Positions 58,318 to 64,000 of a DNA stretch of 64,000 nt are shown piece by piece. A program made the translations under genes and the position numbers. The notes under the pieces were generated by a model. The model was not told the DNA's origin. It saw only the letters and a program-made list of their open reading frames with translations, and did not search any database. The DNA is from Bubalus kerabau. Its lineage: Eukaryota; Chordata; Mammalia; Artiodactyla; Bovidae. The stretch is taken from contig NC_073627.1 of assembly GCF_029407905.1 (NCBI RefSeq), positions 131,639,697 through 131,703,696 on the forward strand, read 5' to 3'. Position 1 is the first letter of the stretch; every line of letters starts with the position of its first letter.

Positions 58318-60256
58318 AAAGAATATAGCAGTTCAGTTCAGTTGCTCAGTCGTGTCTGACTCTTTGTGACCCCATGAATCGCAGCATGCCAGGCCTCCCT
58401 GTCCATCACCAACTCCTGGAGTTCACACAAACTCATGTCCATCGGGTCGGTGACGCCATTCAGCCACCTCATCCTCTGTTGTCCCCTTCTCCTCCTGCCC
58501 CCAATCCCTCCCAGCATCAGAGTCTTTTCCAATGAGTCAACTCTTCACATGAGGTGGCCAAAGTACTGGAGTTTCAGCTTCAGAATCAGTCCTTCCAATG
58601 AACACCCAGGACTGATCTTTAGAATGGACTGGTTGGATCTCCTTGCAGTCCAAGGGACTCGCAAGAGTCTTCTCCAACACCACAGTTCAAAAGCATCAAT
58701 TCTTTGGTGCTCAGCTTTCTTCACAGTCCAACTCTCACATCCATACATGACTACTGGAAAAACCATAACCTTGACTAGACGGACCTTTGTTGGCAAAGTA
58801 ATGTCTCTGCTTTTTAATATGCTATCTAGGTTGGTCATAACTTTCCTTCCAAGGAGTAAGCGTCTTTTAATTTCATGGCTGCAGTCACCATCTGCAGTGA
58901 TTTTGGAGCCCCCAAAAATAGAGTCTGCCACTGTTTCCACTGTTTCCCCATCTATTTCCCATGAAGTGATGGGACCAGATGCCATGATCTTCGTTTTCTG
59001 AATGTTGAGCTTTAAGCCAACTTTTTCACTCTCCTCTTTCACTTTCATCAAGAGGCTTTTTAGTTCCTCTTCACTTCTGCCATGAGGGTGGTGTCATCTG
59101 CATGTCTGAGGTTATTGATATTTCTCCCAGCAATCTTGATTCCAGCCTGTGCTTCTTCCAGCCCAGCCTTTCTCATGATGTACTCTTCATATAAGTTAAA
59201 TAAGCAGGGTGACAATATACAGCCTTGATGTACTCCTTTTCCTATTTGGAACCAGTCTATTGTTCCATGTCCAGTTCCAACTGTTGCTTCCTGACCTGCA
59301 TATAGGTTTCTCCAGAGGCAGATCAGGTGGTCTGGTGTTCCCATCTCTTTCAGAATTTTCCACAGTTTATTGTGATCCACATAGTCAAAGGCTTTGGTAT
59401 AGTCAGTAAAGCAGAAATAGATGTTTTTCTTGGACTCTCTTGCTTTTTGCGTGATCCAGTGGATGTTGACAATTTGATCTCTGGTTCCTCTGCCTGTTCT
59501 AAAACCAGCTTGAACATCTGGAAGTTCACGGTTCACATATTGCTGAAGCCTGGCTTGGAGAATTTTGAGCATTACTTTACTAGTGTATGAGATGAGTGCA
59601 ATTATCCAGTAGTTTGAACATTCTTTAGCATTGCCTTTCTTTAGGATTGGAATGAAAATTGACCTTTTCCAGTCCTGTGGCCACTGCTGAGTTTTCCAAA
59701 TTTGCTGGCATATTGAGTGCAGCACTTTCACAGCGTCATCTTTCAGGATTCCATCACCTCCGCTAGCTTTGTTCATAGTGATGGTTTCTAAGGCCTGCTT
59801 GACTTCACATTCCAAGATGTCTGGCTCTAGATGAGTGATCACACCATTGTGATTATCTAGGTCGTGAAGATTTTTTTTGTACAGTTCTTCTTTGTATTCT
59901 TGCCACCTCTTCTTAATATCTTCTGCTTCTGGTAGGTCATACCATTTCTGTCCTTTATTGAGCCCATCTTTGCATGAAATGTTCCCTTGGTATCTCTAAT
60001 TTTCTTGAAGAGATCTCTAGTCTTTCCTGTTTTGCTTTCCTCTATTTCTTTGCATTGATCGCTGAGGAAGGCTTTCTTATCTCTTCTTGCTATTCTTTGG
60101 AACTCTGCATTGAGATGCTTATATCTTTCCTTTTCTCCTTTGCTTTTCACTTCTCTTCTTTTCACAGCTATTTGTAAGGCCTCCCCAGACAGCCATTTTG
60201 CTTTTTTGCCTTTCTTTTCCATGGGGATGGTCTTGATCCCCATGGAAAAGAATATA
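58318..60256 (-). mobile_element. BovB LINE, 1.9 kb, with 10-bp target duplication
   Basis: Complement orientation, 3' end at 58328 (GCAGTTCAGTTCAGTTGCTC). Minus frames 59842-59060 (260 codons; FTDYTKAFDYVDHNKLWKIL, then RHADDTTLMAE) and 59051-58545 give nearly all the RT, broken by a one-base loss near 59055. The frame 60243-59857 holds the linker (KAKWLSGEALQIAVKRREVK). AAAGAATATA flanks at 58318-58327 and 60247-60256. The 5' junction is a perfect fold-back. Confidence 0.95.
60214..60250. repeat. Perfect 13-bp inverted repeat at a BovB 5' junction
   Basis: CTTTTCCATGGGG (60214-60226) and CCCCATGGAAAAG (60238-60250) are exact complements around the 11-nt loop ATGGTCTTGAT. The left arm and loop belong to BovB. 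The right arm continues past the end of BovB homology into the target duplication. Confidence 0.9.
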
Positions 60257-61275
60257 TAGTCTAATGTATATAGATCATTGACTGTGAGGTATAAAATATG
60301 GAGTGATGATATTGGGCAAGTAAAATGGAGTCAAACCCTAATGGATCCTATATGGAGAACTGTGAAAGGACTTGAAATTTTATTGAAGGGTTATATTTAA
60401 AACTCAAACGTTGATTAATTCGGCTGAAGGAAATGGATTTGCAGCTAACTCACCAATGCCTTTCTGATCACCAAATTCAAATACCTTTCCTAAGTCCTCA
60501 TCTTCTTTGACTTCGTTGGTACATTTGACCTTTTTTATAACCCTCTCCATGGATTTCTTTCTTTTCCCTGAGTTGTATTACCTGTTACAGTGGCAAAAGT
60601 ACTGCACTAGACTCAGAAGTCAGAAGACCTAGATTCATGACTTAGATTCTAGTCCCTTATAACTAAGTGATTTGGGGCAAGTTTTAAGCATAAATGCTCT
60701 GGGCTTCTGTTTCATATTCTTTAAATTTGTGATAATACTAATCTCAAATGGTTCTAATGCTTAAATCATGAATTTGAAAGGACCCTTTGTTTCTGCTAAG
60801 GGATATATAGTCTGAAGAGCCCTGACTTAAATCTCAAAGTGATAAGCCTGTTGAGTTAGGAAAAGCATGTACTCAAGCACATTAAATGAGTCACTTCAAA
60901 GCTAAAATTAAGAAACAACCACCAAGATAATCAGGTAACAGTTCTGAGAATCTTTTATTAGATCTTCCCTTATGAACCTTTGCACTTTTTATCCTGTATT
61001 GTGATTATTTATGAACAAATCAAGTGTTCTGGAGTGCTATCAAAGTTATCTTTGTATCCCCTTGCAATCATTTCACTAAATAAATGTTAAATATTTGTGT
61101 ATTGGGAGGAACAAAACAAGGAATTTTTGTGCTAGTATTGTAAGAATTCGTTCTGTATTCAGTTTCATATTCAAATCCTTGAATCTATTTGTTCTTTCAT
61201 TTTCAGTTTTGCAGACATGTTTAAAATAGCATTTACTCTGTAAAACCTTTTATTACCCAAACTTTAGGATTTGTT
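60257..61275. other. INVS: INVS intron 3 with a MIR
   Basis: About 60590-60770 reads as MIR on the plus strand (CAGTGGCAAAAGTACTGCAC, then CTAAGTGATTTGGGGCAAG). No exon in the remainder. Confidence 0.5.
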
Positions 61276-61330
61276 AACAAAATATAGCATACCCCCTTTG
61301 GCAGCACATATATGAAACAAAATGTAGCAT
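61276..61330 (+). mobile_element. 25-bp U6 snRNA 5'-end-like insertion with target duplication
   Basis: The central 25 bp (61291-61315) match the first 24-25 nt of U6 snRNA, including the diagnostic GGCAGCACATATA. AACAAAATATAGCAT (61276-61290) and AACAAAATGTAGCAT (61316-61330) flank it, 14 of 15 identical, like a target-site duplication. It is a fragment, not a functional RNA gene. Confidence 0.6.
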
Positions 61331-61624
61331 TTGACTTACAGTGAGAGAGGAAAGGACAGAGCCGTGATACACACCTCACCTGCTTGGTCAAGGAAAAATA
61401 AGAGAAGTCGTGTTACCCAGTTTGTTGTAAGGGTTCAGCAGGAGGGGATGTTGCATCATGTAGAGATTATAATTGATCTTTACTCAAGGATAGCTATTGT
61501 CAGCACAAGATCCAAAATAGAATAGTTAAGTGGTACTTATGTGAACGGTCAAGACTGCCTAAATGTGTCTTCCATCATCAGGTTGGTACAGTGTCTGTCA
61601 ACCATCTAGAGAGCTTTTTAAACC
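61331..61624. other. INVS: INVS intron 3, no gene seen
   Basis: Short stretch between the U6-like insertion and an L1 end. A 64-codon frame here has no recognisable features. Confidence 0.4.
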
Positions 61625-62058
61625 TAAGAACGCCTTTGCCATTTGCAGCAACATGGATGGACCTAGAGATTATCATACTAAGCAAAGTAAGTCAGAAGAA
61701 GAAAGACAAATACCATATGATATCATTTATATTGGAATCTAAAATATGACACAAATTAGCATATCTCCAAAACAGAAACAGACTTACAGAGATAAAGAAC
61801 AGACTTATGGTTGCCAGGTGGGAGGAAGGGTGGGAGATTAGCACATGGATGCATAAACAACAAAATCCCACTGGATAGCACAGGAAACTAATGTATTCAA
61901 TATCCGGTGATAAACCATAATGGAGAAGAATATGAAAAGGAATATATATGTATATCTAACTGAATCACTTTACTGTATGTCAGAAATTAACACTTTACTG
62001 TACAGCAGAAATTAACATTATAAATTATACTTAAATAAAAATATTTTTTTAAAAAAGA
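61625..62058 (+). mobile_element. Ruminant L1 LINE 3' end
   Basis: Starts with the L1 ORF2 C-terminal phrase (GCAGCAACATGGATGGACCT), then ACTAAGCAAAGTAAGTCAGA and CACTGGATAGCACAGGAAAC, and ends in an A-rich tail with TTAAATAAAAATA. A short AACACTTTACTGTA-type unit near 61965-62015 is duplicated. Confidence 0.85.
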
Positions 62059-62397
62059 AATGAGAAATAACAACACCTTCTGTTAATGATGGTGTAGCTC
62101 ATTTTGGATCATCCTTTCCACAAAATTCATTTTAGTACTCTGCACAAAATTTAAAAACAACTACCTAGAGGAAGTGAAGAGTGAACAGGAGCAGGCTGAA
62201 GTTGGAGAGGAATAAACTCTTGGAATAAGAAAAGACAAGGAGGCTTTGAATGGGTTTCCACTTTTATCACTGGGCCTAGTCAGTTCTTCAAGGAAGAGGA
62301 AAATTGAATAGAAGTCTGCACTGCAGCTACTTGTGAGGAATCAGAGGACAGCATTTAGGATGATGGCTCCAAATCAAGAAGGGTATACAGTAAAGCG
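62059..62397. other. INVS: INVS intron 3, no gene seen
   Basis: Ordinary intronic sequence. Nothing recognised. Confidence 0.4.
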
Positions 62398-62516
62398 CCT
62401 GTTGCTCAGTCGTGTCCGACTCTTTGTGACTCCACAGATCATAGCCCAACCAGGCTTCTCCATCCATGGAATTCTCCAGGCAAGAATATTGGAGTGGGTT
62501 GCAATTTCCTTCTCCA
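62398..62516 (-). mobile_element. Bov-A SINE monomer
   Basis: Complement monomer from TTGCTCAGTCGTGTCCGACT to GTTGCAATTTCCTTCTCCAA, without a CTG tail. No clear target duplication. Confidence 0.88.
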
Positions 62517-63055
62517 ATTAAAGAATAAAGGTACCCACAGAAGTGGGGCTCTGAATTCTGCATATAAGCTGCCAAAATCTTCAGCTGACCTGTTATCAAA
62601 ACATATATGGGGAAAACTTCAGGCACTCAAGTTAAGGCTAAAATAACTCATCAGAGATTTTTAATTGCTACCTGCCTATGTAAGAGAAATAGTTTAGAGT
62701 TTGAATTCAGACAAGTTGACTGCCTGCTTAAAAAGAAATCAGTACAGGTGTACCTTGAAGATATTGCAGGTTCAAAGACCACTGAAATAAAGTGAATATC
62801 ATAATAAAGCAAATCATGTGTATATTTTAGTTTACCAGTGCATATAAAAATTATGTTTACACTATACTATAATCTGTTAAGTGTTGAATAGCATTGTATC
62901 TTAAAAAAAATTATATACCTTAATTAAAAAAGACTATTGCTGAAAGATTCTGTCTTCTGACAACACAGAATTGCCACAAACCTTTTCTTTTTTAAAACAC
63001 ACAATATCTGATAAGCACAAAAAAGTGAAATGCAATAAAATGTTATGTCTATAAT
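62517..63055. other. INVS: INVS intron 3, no gene seen
   Basis: AT-rich sequence. Around 62740-62830 a phrase (GGTTCAAAGACCACTGAAAT) hints at an old transposon that I cannot name. Confidence 0.35.
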
Positions 63056-63242
63056 CTTTCACTAGTGGTAAAGAACCTGCCTGCCAGGGTAGGAGATGTA
63101 AGAGATGTGGGTTTGATCCCCTGGAGGAGAGTATGGCAACCCACTCTAGTATTCTTGCCTGGAGAATCCCGTGGATAGAGGAGCCTGGTGGGCTGTAGTC
63201 CATTGGGTCACAAAGAGTCTGTCATGACTGCAACAACTTAGC
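63056..63242 (+). mobile_element. Bov-tA SINE, internally deleted
   Basis: Plus orientation from CTTTCACTAGTGGTAAAGAA to GACTGCAACAACTTAGCATG. GGTTTGATCCCCTGGAGGAG shows loss of the usual CTGGGTTGGGAAGAT segment. Confidence 0.88.
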
Positions 63243-63249
63243 ATGCACA

Positions 63250-64000
63250 CACAGAATCCAGAGTCTCATTTACAGTGTGTAAAATGTTATCTAAAAGTAT
63301 TAGACATGTGGACAAATGGGAAACTGTGATCCATACTCAAGAGAAAAGGAAATCTTTGAGAGCAACCAAAGATGATCCAGATGTTGTAATTAGCAGATGA
63401 GGATTTTAAAGCAGCTACTTTAACTCTGTTTACAAAAAGTATACTCATAATTAATAAGCACAGATAGTAGAAGCTGTAAAAAAGAACTAAATGGAAATTC
63501 TAGAACTGAAAAATATATAAATAAAAATTTTATTGGAAGAAATTATTGGTAGGTCAGAGATGACAAAGAGTCAGTGGGCTTGAAGATAGATCAATATAAA
63601 TTTTACAACCTAAAATAAGGAATATATTAAGGAAAAAATTGTGTCTCACTGATTTGTGGGGCAATATTAAAAGATCTAACATCCTTGTAATGAGATTACA
63701 AGTATAATTACAAGAGGTGAGAGGAGAGGAAATGGGGCAGAAAAATAAAATTTTCTCAGTGATGACCAAAACTTGCCCAAACTTGGTGAAAGACATAAAT
63801 TTAAAGATTCAAGAGGTATGTTGAACCCCAAAAGATAAAATACACAGAAAACCTTACTTAGAAATACTATAGTCAAACTACTAAAAACAAGAGAAAGAGA
63901 AAATCCTGAAAGCATCCAGAGAAAAAGACACAACCCAATAGAGTAAACCATGAATACGAATGACAGCATACGTCTCAGAAACGATAGACAGAAGAGGACA
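63250..64000 (+). mobile_element. Old L1/HAL1-type LINE, ORF1 region, cut by window end
   Basis: Phrases such as GATGACCAAAACTTGCCCAA, GGTGAAAGACATAAATTTAA, CTATAGTCAAACTACTAAAA and AAATCCTGAAAGCATCCAGA follow the order of the ORF1 region in old L1 or HAL1 elements. Frames are broken. The element continues beyond the window. Confidence 0.6.

Noticed and set aside
42724..64000. INVS exon 4 (expected GNYRFMKLLL)
   Set aside because: No matching stretch with an acceptor was seen on the plus strand. Intron 3 probably continues beyond the window.
1..64000. CRISPR array, bacterial operon, integrated virus or phage
   Set aside because: No regularly spaced identical repeats, no operon-like dense coding and no gag/pol/env or LTR pair. 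All repeat structure is explained by ruminant LINEs and SINEs.

Overview
This is nuclear DNA from a ruminant, most likely a bovid (cattle, sheep, goat or a relative). The evidence is the repeat content: about eleven BovB (RTE-type LINE) copies, many Bov-tA and Bov-A2 SINEs, CHR-type SINEs and ruminant L1 3' ends, above an older layer of L2, MIR and MER5-like fragments. The BovB pieces alone cover roughly 18 percent of the window. I cannot name the species from the sequence.

Two genes are recognisable, arranged head to head around one CpG island (about 22.55-23.76 kb). On the minus strand, 23095-23151 is the first coding exon of ERP44, an ER thioredoxin-fold protein; it encodes 19 residues of the signal peptide and ends in a perfect GTGAGT donor. 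Everything to its left (1-23094) is ERP44 intron 1 or distal sequence, and I found no second ERP44 exon there. On the plus strand the island feeds INVS (inversin, a ciliary ankyrin-repeat protein). Its parts are a probable non-coding exon 1 ending at 23725, the ATG exon at 26671-26776, and an ankyrin exon at 42557-42723. The two coding exons join in phase (V-G-N) and stop at a codon boundary (AAQK). INVS intron 2 is about 15.8 kb. Intron 3 runs past the window end.

The promoter has an ETS site, a ZNF143/SBS-type site and a one-mismatch ER stress element (ERSE) with exact N9 spacing in ERP44 orientation. The pairing suggests shared housekeeping control of a secretory-pathway gene and a ciliary gene, with a possible unfolded-protein-response input.

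Layout: 1-1.42 kb L1 (+); 1.4-7.7 kb mostly unique ERP44 intron with two SINEs; 7.7-10.4 kb the longest BovB (-); 10.4-16.7 kb intron with a SINE cluster; 16.7-17.4 kb BovB (+); 17.4-22.1 kb old intronic sequence; 22.5-23.8 kb CpG island; 23.8-42.6 kb INVS introns 1 and 2, including an inverted BovB pair at 36.8-39.2 kb and old L1 at 39.2-42 kb; 42.7-64 kb INVS intron 3 with several BovB copies, L1 ends and candidate conserved non-coding blocks.

No new coding system is present. The most interesting signals are a 25-bp insertion matching the 5' end of U6 snRNA between 15-bp direct repeats; a 35-nt stretch copied from 0.9 kb upstream into a BovB, where it replaces the RT catalytic motif; a perfect fold-back at a BovB 5' junction; the inverted BovB pair; and an X-box-like inverted repeat in an intron of a ciliary gene. 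All identifications rest on reading the sequence and remembered family features; no database search was run.
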